Origin: Paracoccaceae bacterium | GTDB lineage: Bacteria; Pseudomonadota; Alphaproteobacteria; Rhodobacterales; Rhodobacteraceae | DNA: 8,630 nucleotides | Assembly (NCBI GenBank): GCA_009920815.1 | Contig: RFZH01000092.1 | Coordinates: 1 to 8,630 of the forward strand | Direction of reading: 5' to 3' | Shown here: one piece after another, positions 1-5,933 of the stretch | Layout: every line of letters starts with the position of its first letter | Position numbering within the stretch: position 1 is the stretch's first letter | Made by a program: the position numbers and the translations under genes | The notes under the pieces: model-generated | Databases searched by the model: none | What the model was told of the DNA's origin: nothing | Seen by the model: only the letters and a program-made list of their open reading frames with translations

Positions 1-125
1 TGAATGCCGGATTTTGACCGCAGATCCAATGCCTCTTTCATTTCATCGAACGAAGGTGGAACACCATCACGCTGCATGCGCTTGTTAATGAAATTCAATA
101 GATCCAGTTGTTTACGGGTCAGCAT
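1..125 (-). CDS. lexA: LexA repressor, N-terminal 41 codons (cut by window edge)
   Basis: This is the start of the SOS repressor LexA, a DNA-binding, self-cleaving dimer that represses DNA-damage genes. Read on the minus strand from the ATG at 125-123, the protein begins MLTRKQLDLLNFINKRMQ and continues through a GVPPSFDEMKEAL segment into LRSKSGI. That is the standard first helix and start of the winged helix-turn-helix of LexA. Only about 41 residues are present; the rest of the DNA-binding domain and the whole Ser/Lys autoprotease domain lie outside the window. A good ribosome binding site (AGGTGG, complement of 131-136) stands five bases before the ATG and fixes the start. The gene follows moeA in the same direction after a 69-base gap that holds its own promoter and an SOS box, so it is probably autoregulated rather than only read through from the operon. 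Identification is firm despite the short fragment. Confidence 0.93.
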   Translation of the reverse strand, partial: MLTRKQLDLLNFINKRMQRDGVPPSFDEMKEALDLRSKSGI

Positions 126-157
126 TGCGGCCACCTTTTTCATCATGCGTTTCACAT

Positions 158-172
158 GTTCTATAGGTGTTC
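158..172 (-). promoter_or_regulatory. LexA operator (alphaproteobacterial SOS box)
   Basis: The plus strand reads GTTC, seven bases (TATAGGT), GTTC. This is a perfect match to the direct-repeat SOS box known for alphaproteobacterial LexA; on the minus strand it reads GAAC-N7-GAAC. It lies 33 bases upstream of the lexA start codon and overlaps the predicted -10 element, so bound LexA would block its own promoter. The motif and spacing are seen directly; autoregulation is inferred from how lexA works in relatives. Confidence 0.88.
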
Positions 173-186
173 TCTTTTTGTGTCAA
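160..186 (-). promoter_or_regulatory. Predicted sigma70-type promoter of lexA
   Basis: On the minus strand a perfect -35 hexamer TTGACA (complement of 181-186) is followed 15 bases later by TATAGA (complement of 160-165) as the -10 element. The spacer is shorter than the usual 17, so a -10 shifted slightly downstream is possible. The promoter starts just beyond the moeA stop codon (195-197) and contains the SOS box. Confidence 0.65.
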
Positions 187-194
187 GCTTTGTT

Positions 195-1148
195 CTACAA
201 TAGAATGTACTCGACACTCTCACCGGCGAGCGATTTGGGCGCGTTTGGGGCGCGCACAACCAAGGCGTCGGCACTTGTTAACACCGACAATAGCGCGCTA
301 TCTTGGCGATCTGCCAATGTCAATGCGCCCATATTGACCGCTGCGCGCATATAATGTTCGCGAGGCCCGTTCGCAGGCAAATCATGCGTTAAAATCCCTT
401 GATAGCGTTGTGCGGGTTTGGCGGGCAGGCCCAGCATGGCACGCAGCATTGGCACCAAAAAGATGATGCCACAGACCATTGCTGACACTGGATTTCCAGG
501 CAGTCCCACCATTACAGCGCCATCCAATCGACCTGCCATCAAGGGTTTGCCCGGACGCATGGCAACTTTGTAAAAGCTTTGATCGACGCCGCGTTCTGCG
601 ATTACTTTACCGACCAGATCATGATCACCCACGGATGCGCCGCCGATAGTGACGATCACATCCGCGCCCTGTGAAAGATCTAAAGCGGTGTTCAAAGATG
701 CCATATTATCGCGTGCAATCGGCAAAATCCGCGCCCGTGCGCCCGTATCATTTATCAATGCGGCAAGGCCAAAGGTGTTTGACGCTATGATCTGATCTTC
801 GTGCGGTGTCTCGCCGGGGAAAACCAATTCGTCGCCTGTTGAAATCAGCGCGACGTCAGGGCGGCGTGCAACTTGGACGTGGTCGACGTTCATCGCCGCC
901 AATAAAGCGATGTCTTTTGGTCCCAAAAGGCGCGGAGCGTCAACGGTTTGGCCAATTTTGAAATCAGCGCCTTGTTGGCGTATATTCGCGCCTTGGCCCA
1001 GATTGTCATTGATTGTGATGTGATCGCTGTGTCGCGTAACGTCTTCTTGAATAACGACAAAATCGGTGCCGGACGGCAAAGGAGCGCCTGTAAAAATACG
1101 CACTGCTTCGCCAGTATTCATGTTTAAGGCCTGTTCAACGCTGATCAT
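195..1148 (-). CDS. moeA: Molybdopterin molybdenumtransferase MoeA, internally deleted
   Basis: MoeA inserts molybdate into adenylylated molybdopterin, the last general step of molybdenum-cofactor synthesis, in the cytoplasm. Visible motifs are GEAVRIFTGAPLP (13-25), GANIRQQGAD (53-62), STGDEL (103-108), TIGGASVGDHD (167-177), MRPGKP (198-203) and GLPGNPVSA (215-223). They give an intact MPT-binding (MoCF) domain at about 97-235 and a C-terminal domain at about 240-317. The protein has only 317 residues, against about 390-410 for the family. The start MISVEQAL is the normal MoeA N-terminus, but it joins directly to the GEAVRIFTG segment, which normally lies around residue 90-100. About 70-80 residues are missing in frame, including the SAMDGYA region whose Asp (Asp59 in E. 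coli) is needed for activity. The ATG overlaps the moaC stop (ATGA), so start and coupling are normal. The product is probably inactive unless the deletion is an assembly error. Confidence 0.9.
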   Translation of the reverse strand: MISVEQALNMNTGEAVRIFTGAPLPSGTDFVVIQEDVTRHSDHITINDNLGQGANIRQQGADFKIGQTVDAPRLLGPKDIALLAAMNVDHVQVARRPDVALISTGDELVFPGETPHEDQIIASNTFGLAALINDTGARARILPIARDNMASLNTALDLSQGADVIVTIGGASVGDHDLVGKVIAERGVDQSFYKVAMRPGKPLMAGRLDGAVMVGLPGNPVSAMVCGIIFLVPMLRAMLGLPAKPAQRYQGILTHDLPANGPREHYMRAAVNMGALTLADRQDSALLSVLTSADALVVRAPNAPKSLAGESVEYILL

Positions 1149-1621
1149 TCGGCTTCGTACCGTCCTGATTTACCGCCGTCTTTCAAAACCACGCGAATTG
1201 CGCCGATTTCCATTGATTTATCAACGGCTTTGGACATGTCATAAATGGTCAGCGCGGCGGTGGACACGGCGGTCAAGGCCTCCATCTCGACGCCTGTTTG
1301 TCCTGTGGTTTTGACCGTGGCCTCGATCTGAACACCTGGTAAATCGGGATCCAGCGTCAATTCCACTGCAACCTTGGTCACCGGTAACGGGTGACACAGG
1401 GGGATCAGATCAGGCGTTTTTTTCGCGCCCATGATGCCGGCCAAGCGTGCAACGCCTAAAACGTCACCTTTTTTGGCCCGGCCTTCGCTAATGATATCAA
1501 AGGTTTCGCGCTGCATCTTAATGTGTCCGCGCGCGGTGGCCACCCGTGATGTCACCGCCTTGTCCGACACATCAACCATATGCGCATCGCCCTTTGCGTC
1601 GAAATGGGTCAACCCCGACAT
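1145..1621 (-). CDS. moaC: Cyclic pyranopterin monophosphate synthase MoaC
   Basis: MoaC converts the 3',8-cyclo-GTP made by the radical-SAM enzyme MoaA into cyclic pyranopterin monophosphate, the first stable intermediate of molybdenum-cofactor synthesis, in the cytoplasm. The 158-residue protein is full length. Family motifs are in place: LCHP (75-78, with His77), GVEMEALT (110-117) and DMSKAVDK (128-135). Asp128 and Lys131 fall at the same numbers as the catalytic pair of E. coli MoaC. The gene sits in the trp-moa operon. Its ATG shares one base with the trpC stop (TAATG) and its stop overlaps the moeA start (ATGA), so translation of all three is probably coupled. A G-rich ribosome binding site (GATGGGGG) lies inside the end of trpC. 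Nothing suggests damage here, unlike in the neighbouring moeA. Confidence 0.97.
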   Translation of the reverse strand: MSGLTHFDAKGDAHMVDVSDKAVTSRVATARGHIKMQRETFDIISEGRAKKGDVLGVARLAGIMGAKKTPDLIPLCHPLPVTKVAVELTLDPDLPGVQIEATVKTTGQTGVEMEALTAVSTAALTIYDMSKAVDKSMEIGAIRVVLKDGGKSGRYEAE

Positions 1622-2430
1622 TACATCGCCCCCATCAAGGGGTTGGCCAAAATGGTGCGGGTGGCGGCGGTAACATCGTCCTGCCGCATCAGGCTTTCGC
1701 CGATTAGGAAACAGCGCGCGCCATATTGCGCCATATCGGACAGGTCCTTGGGCGTAAACAACCCGCTCTCGGACACCAACAACCGATCTGCGGGCACCCG
1801 CCGCGACAATTCGCGGGTGGTGTCCAGGGTGGTTTCAAAGGTTTTCAGATTGCGGTTATTAATGCCCAACAGTGGTGATTTTAGCGCCACAGCGCGGTCC
1901 AATTCGTCGCCATCGTGCACCTCGATCAACACATCCATGCCCCATTCAAAGGCTGCGGCCTCAAGCTCGGCGGCTTGGGCATCCGAGACTGACGCCATAA
2001 TGATCAAAATGCAATCGGCGCCCAAGGCGCGCGCCTCGGCCACCTGATAGGTGTCATACATGAAATCCTTGCGCAGCGCGGGCAGGGATGTGGCAGTGCG
2101 AGCCGCGACCAAATATTCCTTGGCCCCCTGAAAACTGGGTGTATCGGTCAGGACCGACAAACAGGTTGCGCCGCCGTCCTCATACGCTTTGGCCAAGCTT
2201 GCGGGGTCAAAATCGGCGCGGATCAATCCCTTGGAGGGGGATGCCTTTTTCACCTCGGCGATCAATCCATATCCGGTTTTTGATGCCTTGATCAAAGCAT
2301 CGGCAAAGCCGCGGGTTGGGCTTGCCTCTTTCGCGGCGGCTTCAACCTCGGCATAGGGAACGCGCGCCTTGTCTGCCGCAACTTCTTCTAATTTATAGGC
2401 TTTGATTTTGTCTAAAACGGTGATTGTCAT
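1621..2430 (-). CDS. trpC: Indole-3-glycerol phosphate synthase TrpC
   Basis: TrpC closes the indole ring, turning carboxyphenylamino-deoxyribulose phosphate into indole-3-glycerol phosphate with loss of CO2 and water. The 269-residue protein is a complete single-domain TIM barrel, not fused to TrpF. Recognised motifs are EVKKASPSKG (59-68), CLSVLTD (90-96), LRKDF (119-123), LIEVH (168-172), GINNRNLKTF (189-198), VSESG (219-223) and FLIGESLM (241-248). By family alignment, the catalytic and substrate-binding residues Glu59, Lys61, Lys121, Glu170, Asn191, Glu221 and Ser222 are all present. The start codon overlaps the trpD stop in ATGA (2427-2430), and the stop shares a base with the moaC start. 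The gene appears intact. Confidence 0.97.
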   Translation of the reverse strand: MTITVLDKIKAYKLEEVAADKARVPYAEVEAAAKEASPTRGFADALIKASKTGYGLIAEVKKASPSKGLIRADFDPASLAKAYEDGGATCLSVLTDTPSFQGAKEYLVAARTATSLPALRKDFMYDTYQVAEARALGADCILIIMASVSDAQAAELEAAAFEWGMDVLIEVHDGDELDRAVALKSPLLGINNRNLKTFETTLDTTRELSRRVPADRLLVSESGLFTPKDLSDMAQYGARCFLIGESLMRQDDVTAATRTILANPLMGAM

Positions 2431-3446
2431 GCGGCCTCCGACGTGACGCGGGCTAAGGTTTGGATCGCCGCCAAGGCGCGACCGCTGTCGATGGATGCGG
2501 CCGCCATGGCTACGCCGTCTTTCAAAGTGTTGACCTTATCGGCGATGATCAAAGCCGCGGCGGCATTCAACAACACCGCATCGCGATAGGCGCCTTTTTC
2601 GCCATTCATCAAGGCCATCAACGCTTTGGTATTGACCTCGGGCGTGCCGCCCAGAATGGCGGCCAACGGATGCACGGGCAGGCCCGCATCCTCGGGGTGG
2701 ACAGTCATGCCGGTGATTTTGTCGCCATCCAAAACGGCAACCTCGGTCGTGCCAGTGATGGTGATTTCGTCCGATCCATCCGATCCATGCACCAACCATG
2801 CCTTTTCGCTGCCCAACATTTGCAAGGTTTCGGCCATCGGGAAAATCAAATCGGGTGCAAAGGCCCCCGTCAGTTGCCGTTTCACCCCCGCGGGGTTCGT
2901 CAACGGACCAAGGATGTTAAAGATCGTTTTGCATCCCAATTCCTGGCGTACAGGCATGACGTATTTGACCGCCGGGTGGTGCATGGGGGCCATCATAAAC
3001 CCGATGCCGGCCTCGGCAATACCGCGTTCAACGACATCTGAGCCCACCATGACATTGATGCCCATCAACGACAGTGCATCCGCCGCACCCGATTTCGATG
3101 ACAGGTTGCGATTGCCATGTTTTGCGACCGTCACACCAGCGCCCGCAACCACAAAGGCGGTCGCGGTCGAGATATTCAGCGTGCCAACACCGTCACCGCC
3201 GGTGCCAACGATATCCATGGCATCCGCCGGTGCTGTGACGGGCACGCATTTGGCCCGCATCACCGCCGCCGCCGCCGCATATTCGGCGACCGATTCCCCA
3301 CGGGCGCGCATTGCCATCAACAATCCGCCCATTTGCGCGGGCGTGGCATCGCCATTAAACAACAATTCAAACGCGCGCTGCGCTTGTGCGCGGCTGAGCG
3401 GCCCTTCGGAGGCCGCAAAAATAATCGGTTTCATCGCGTCGCTCAT
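2427..3446 (-). CDS. trpD: Anthranilate phosphoribosyltransferase TrpD
   Basis: TrpD transfers phosphoribosyl from PRPP to anthranilate, the second committed step to tryptophan. The 339-residue protein has the normal length of the stand-alone enzyme and is not fused to TrpG. The small helical N-terminal domain (about 6-70) is followed by the glycine-rich PRPP loop GTGGDG (81-86), NISTATA (91-97), KHGNR (109-113), HHPAVKYVMPVRQELG (156-171), IFNILGPLTNP (175-185) and the metal-binding HGSDGSDE (220-227, acidic pair 226-227). All key residues are intact. The gene is coupled on both sides by four-base ATGA overlaps, with trpG upstream (3443-3446) and trpC downstream (2427-2430). A second in-frame Met at residue 5 makes a slightly later start possible, but the overlap favours the one chosen. 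Confidence 0.97.
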   Translation of the reverse strand: MSDAMKPIIFAASEGPLSRAQAQRAFELLFNGDATPAQMGGLLMAMRARGESVAEYAAAAAVMRAKCVPVTAPADAMDIVGTGGDGVGTLNISTATAFVVAGAGVTVAKHGNRNLSSKSGAADALSLMGINVMVGSDVVERGIAEAGIGFMMAPMHHPAVKYVMPVRQELGCKTIFNILGPLTNPAGVKRQLTGAFAPDLIFPMAETLQMLGSEKAWLVHGSDGSDEITITGTTEVAVLDGDKITGMTVHPEDAGLPVHPLAAILGGTPEVNTKALMALMNGEKGAYRDAVLLNAAAALIIADKVNTLKDGVAMAAASIDSGRALAAIQTLARVTSEAA

Positions 3447-4024
3447 GCGGGGACCTTCATCATATTTACAAAGTTCTGCAACAGGGCGTGGCCATGTTCT
3501 GATGCAATGGATTCGGGGTGAAACTGAACCCCTTGGATGGGCAATTCACGATGCTGAAGCCCCATAATTGTGCCATCTGCAAGCGTTGCTGTGACCTCCA
3601 AACAATCGGGGAGGGTGGCACGATCTACCACCAAGGAATGATACCGGGTGGCTTGGAACGGATTAGGTAATCCTGCAAAGACACCTTTGCCATCGTGGTG
3701 CATTGTGCCCATTTTTCCATGAACGATTTCGTGGCACCGAATGACATCGCCACCAAAGGCCTGGCCAATTGTTTGATGTCCTAAACACACGCCCAACAAA
3801 GGGGTTTTCGTTTCGGCGGCGGCGGCTGTTAATGCCAAACAGATACCCGCTTGATCTGGGGTCGCGGGGCCAGGTGACAACAAAATCCCCGATGGGTTCA
3901 TTGCCATCGCCTCTTGGACGTCAAGGGCGTCATTCCGTTTGACCACGACATCTACGCCTAATTCACCGACATAATGAACAAGGTTATAAGTAAAGCTGTC
4001 GTAATTATCGATAAGCAAGAGCAT
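3443..4024 (-). CDS. trpG: Anthranilate synthase component II (glutamine amidotransferase)
   Basis: TrpG releases ammonia from glutamine and passes it to TrpE for anthranilate formation. The 193-residue class I amidotransferase is complete. It opens MLLLIDNYDSFTYNL, has the oxyanion-loop LLSPGP (48-53), the nucleophile elbow GVCLGHQ (Cys80), a YHSL motif (128-131) and the catalytic HPES (His169, Glu171). It could also serve p-aminobenzoate synthase as PabA, as happens in some bacteria, but the position ahead of trpD and trpC supports the trp role. It is the first gene of the trpGDC-moaC-moeA operon and is separated from trpE by two plus-strand genes. The start is fixed by the conserved N-terminus. 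No clear ribosome binding site precedes it (only a distant GGGAA), while a 20-codon upstream ORF ends one base before the ATG, which may matter for its translation. Confidence 0.97.
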   Translation of the reverse strand: MLLLIDNYDSFTYNLVHYVGELGVDVVVKRNDALDVQEAMAMNPSGILLSPGPATPDQAGICLALTAAAAETKTPLLGVCLGHQTIGQAFGGDVIRCHEIVHGKMGTMHHDGKGVFAGLPNPFQATRYHSLVVDRATLPDCLEVTATLADGTIMGLQHRELPIQGVQFHPESIASEHGHALLQNFVNMMKVPA

Positions 4025-4025
4025 G

Positions 4026-4088
4026 TTAACTTTTTCCCGTGAAATGCAAACGGGGGCTAGCCCCGCATGCCTTGGTCGCGTTATACAT
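4026..4088 (-). CDS. Possible 20-codon upstream ORF (leader peptide) of trpG
   Basis: On the minus strand an ATG at 4088-4086 opens a 20-codon frame that ends in TAA at 4028-4026, leaving one base before the trpG ATG (TAACATG). The peptide begins MYNATKACG and ends FTGKS. It contains no tryptophan codon, so a classical trp attenuator reading tryptophan levels is not supported. It has no good ribosome binding site of its own. Since trpG also lacks one, termination-reinitiation could connect the two, but an open frame this short can arise by chance. The frame and spacing are observed; any function is inference. Confidence 0.25.
   Translation of the reverse strand: MYNATKACGASPRLHFTGKS
4036..4064 (-). 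promoter_or_regulatory. Overlapping inverted repeats in the trpG leader
   Basis: Bases 4053-4064 form a perfect 12-base palindrome, GGGGCTAGCCCC. A second inverted repeat pairs CCCGT (4036-4040) with ACGGG (4050-4054) around a nine-base loop. The two share bases 4053-4054, so in a trpG leader RNA only one can form fully at a time. They lie 12-40 bases upstream of the trpG start codon. No T-run follows either stem in the trpG direction, so they do not look like an intrinsic terminator. They could affect ribosome access or bind a regulator; this is unproven. Confidence 0.35.
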
Positions 4089-4154
4089 GTTCAGGGATTG
4101 CGCCCACCGTCAAGGGCAGCGAGTGTAATTCGCACAAGAAAATTAACAAGATCC

Positions 4155-4160
4155 AAGAGG
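4155..4160 (+). promoter_or_regulatory. Ribosome binding site deciding the GTG start at 4168
   Basis: AGAGGA lies seven bases before GTG at 4168-4170. It supports this GTG as the start of the deacetylase-like gene, and the protein then begins directly with a short basic stretch and a membrane segment, as expected for a membrane-anchored protein. Confidence 0.6.
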
Positions 4161-4167
4161 AAATAGG

Positions 4168-5550
4168 GTGGCACGCGGATTCTTTGGTGGATTTATTCGG
4201 GGAACACTCCTGGGCGTTGGAGGCTTGGGACTGTTCTCAATTTATAATGGGTGGGAACCGCCAACGCGCGTTCCAGAAAGCACGATCTTGGATGTTCCCG
4301 CGGGATCGCAGTTCAATCAATCTCGGCAAGACAATGCTGTTATCGCACCTGCGCCTATCGAAAGTCCGACTTTTCCGGCTCTGCCTTCGGTGACCCCACC
4401 ATCCGTTGAGGCGCCCGATCAACCGCAGGATTTGGCGCAGGACCTGCCATCGTTGCCGGTCGCAAATGATGCTGCGCCGGCTGCACCTGCAAGCGAAACG
4501 GCGAATATCACGCCTGATGTCGGCCTACCACAGCCCGAAATGGGCATCGTGCCGCCCACACTTCCAAATTCAGATCTTCGGCCGACAGCGCCGCGGATCG
4601 AGCAAAATGACCTCGTCCAAGATGGTCCAGTCCAACCGCAGCTGCAGGATGATCAATCAATGCCATCCACGCCGCCGATAGATGCAGGCGTCATTGACAT
4701 TCCCCAAGATCCGGCACCTGCGCCAAGCGTTTTTGAAACACAGACCCCAAAGACATTTGAAAGCGGGGCGTCCGCGAATACCTTGCCGATGGGACAAAGT
4801 TTGCCCCTGACGCAAGCCTTGCCCCAAGACGAAGAGGTCGCCGTCGATGTGCCAACACCGCTTGGGCGCGCAATCGACCTTTTCGCCACCCAAAATGTCG
4901 ACACCTTTGGCAAGCCGATGTTATCTTTTGTGGTCATCTTGGACGGGCGCACGCGGCTTGATCCTGCAATGATCGAAGCGCTTACCTTTCCAATTAGTTT
5001 TGCGATTGATCCATCCAGCCCCTTTGCCGGTGACGATATGGAAACCCTACGTGCCCTTGGCCAAGAGGTTTTAGCGCTTGCCGAAGTTCCAAGTGAAGCA
5101 AGTGCACAGGATGCTGAAATCACGCTTGCGTCTGTGCTGAACCAGATCCCAAGTGCCGTCGCCGTCTTAGAGCTGCGCGAGGGGGGCTTGCAAACCAGTC
5201 GTGACAGCAATGCACAGGTGCCAGAAATTCTGGCACGCAGCGGGCATGGCTTGCTGGTGTATGAAAAGGGGTTGACCGCAATCCTGCGCGAGGCCGAAAA
5301 ACGCGGTTTGCCTGCATCAAGTATCTACAAAGATTTGGATGGACAGGGGCAAAATGATCGCACGATCCGGCGGTTCCTGGATGGTGCGGTTATGCGGGCC
5401 TCAAGTGGTGATCAAGGTGGTGCGGTGGTTGTTGCACGTCTTAAACCTGACACGATTTCATCTTTGCTAATGTGGGGCTTCCAAGATCGCGCGACGCGTG
5501 TGGCAATTGTTCCTGTGTCCCAGCTATTAAAGGCGATTGGCGACAGATAA
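4168..5550 (+). CDS. Membrane-anchored divergent polysaccharide deacetylase-like protein
   Basis: The 460-residue protein has three parts. Residues 1-26 form a short basic start and a glycine-rich hydrophobic segment (about 8-26), probably an uncleaved anchor or signal. Residues about 30-230 are a low-complexity linker rich in Pro, Ala, Gln, Asp and Ser. Residues about 230-458 resemble the divergent polysaccharide deacetylase family (PF04748, YibQ-like): FVVILDG (254-260), PISFAIDPSSP (275-285), GLLVYEKG (361-368), YKDLDGQGQ (387-395), RRFLDGA (401-407) and a closing ARLKPDTISSLLMWG. The metal-ligand positions of active relatives (Asp-Asp pair, catalytic-face His residues) seem to be lost, so it is probably not an active deacetylase. 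By analogy it may be a periplasmic structural or regulatory factor of envelope or division, but this is inference. It is divergent from trpG and separates it from trpE. The family call is fairly sure; function is unknown. Confidence 0.75.
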   Translation: MARGFFGGFIRGTLLGVGGLGLFSIYNGWEPPTRVPESTILDVPAGSQFNQSRQDNAVIAPAPIESPTFPALPSVTPPSVEAPDQPQDLAQDLPSLPVANDAAPAAPASETANITPDVGLPQPEMGIVPPTLPNSDLRPTAPRIEQNDLVQDGPVQPQLQDDQSMPSTPPIDAGVIDIPQDPAPAPSVFETQTPKTFESGASANTLPMGQSLPLTQALPQDEEVAVDVPTPLGRAIDLFATQNVDTFGKPMLSFVVILDGRTRLDPAMIEALTFPISFAIDPSSPFAGDDMETLRALGQEVLALAEVPSEASAQDAEITLASVLNQIPSAVAVLELREGGLQTSRDSNAQVPEILARSGHGLLVYEKGLTAILREAEKRGLPASSIYKDLDGQGQNDRTIRRFLDGAVMRASSGDQGGAVVVARLKPDTISSLLMWGFQDRATRVAIVPVSQLLKAIGDR

Positions 5551-5585
5551 ACGCCTAATGCGCGCTACAGTTTCGCCAGAGCGGT

Positions 5586-5917
5586 GTGTTGATTGCCGCG
5601 CTTTGGGCTGCGTTTAAGCGCTTGCAGGGCATGATGATCAACGAGGACATTGTTCATATCACCACCGCCATTGACCGTGAACTTGGGTTATTAGTTTCCG
5701 ACGCCCGCGACATGGCAACACATAATGATTGGCTGTTCAAACAATGTGGCACTGAAATCGTGGCTTTTGCACGTGTGAAAAAGCGTTTGTGTTGTTTGAA
5801 TGGGCCAAATGGGTTTTGTCGCGTATGGCGATCCTTGCAGCCATGAGCGGCGCAAACCTCACACAACAAAAGCGCGAGGCACTAGACGAAGTTGCCGTGC
5901 TTTATCGCGTAAGGTAA
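5586..5917 (+). pseudogene. Small hypothetical gene with a one-base frameshift
   Basis: I do not recognise this family. The first part reads in one frame from GTG 5586 (or the ATGs at 5631 and 5634) through INEDIVHITTAIDRELG and DWLFKQCGTEIVAFARVK. After the five-A run at 5778-5782, coding character continues in another frame as KAFVLFEWAKWVLSRM, then MSGANLTQQKREALDEV to TAA at 5915-5917. Adding a single A to that run joins both parts into one protein of about 110 residues (95 from the first ATG). The sequence is largely helical, with a Trp/Phe-rich segment, and no signal peptide or catalytic motif is seen. It follows the deacetylase-like gene by 35 bases on the same strand, so the two may be cotranscribed, and it converges on trpE with 16 bases between the stops. 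Whether this is a pseudogene or a homopolymer read error is open. Confidence 0.5.
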
Positions 5918-5933
5918 AGTCGGACCCTTTTGT

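Noticed and set aside
192..206. Second SOS-like site next to the moeA stop: GTTC, seven bases, GAAT, also a TTCTA/TAGAA inverted repeat
   Set aside because: Only one half matches the GTTC direct repeat; the five-base inverted repeat is short enough to be chance and overlaps the moeA stop codon.
2626..3567. Long plus-strand open frame of 313 codons opposite trpD and trpG
   Set aside because: It is antisense to well-conserved trpD and trpG, has no family resemblance or ribosome binding site, and is explained by codon bias of the true genes.
4025..4167. Promoters for trpG (TTGACG and TATAAC on the minus strand) and for the deacetylase-like gene
   Set aside because: The minus-strand hexamers are 22 bases apart, too far for one promoter, and no well-spaced pair was found on the plus strand.
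4653..5210. Minus-strand open frame of 185 codons opposite the deacetylase-like gene
   Set aside because: It is antisense to a gene with a supported start and recognisable domain, and its protein is low-complexity and unlike any family.
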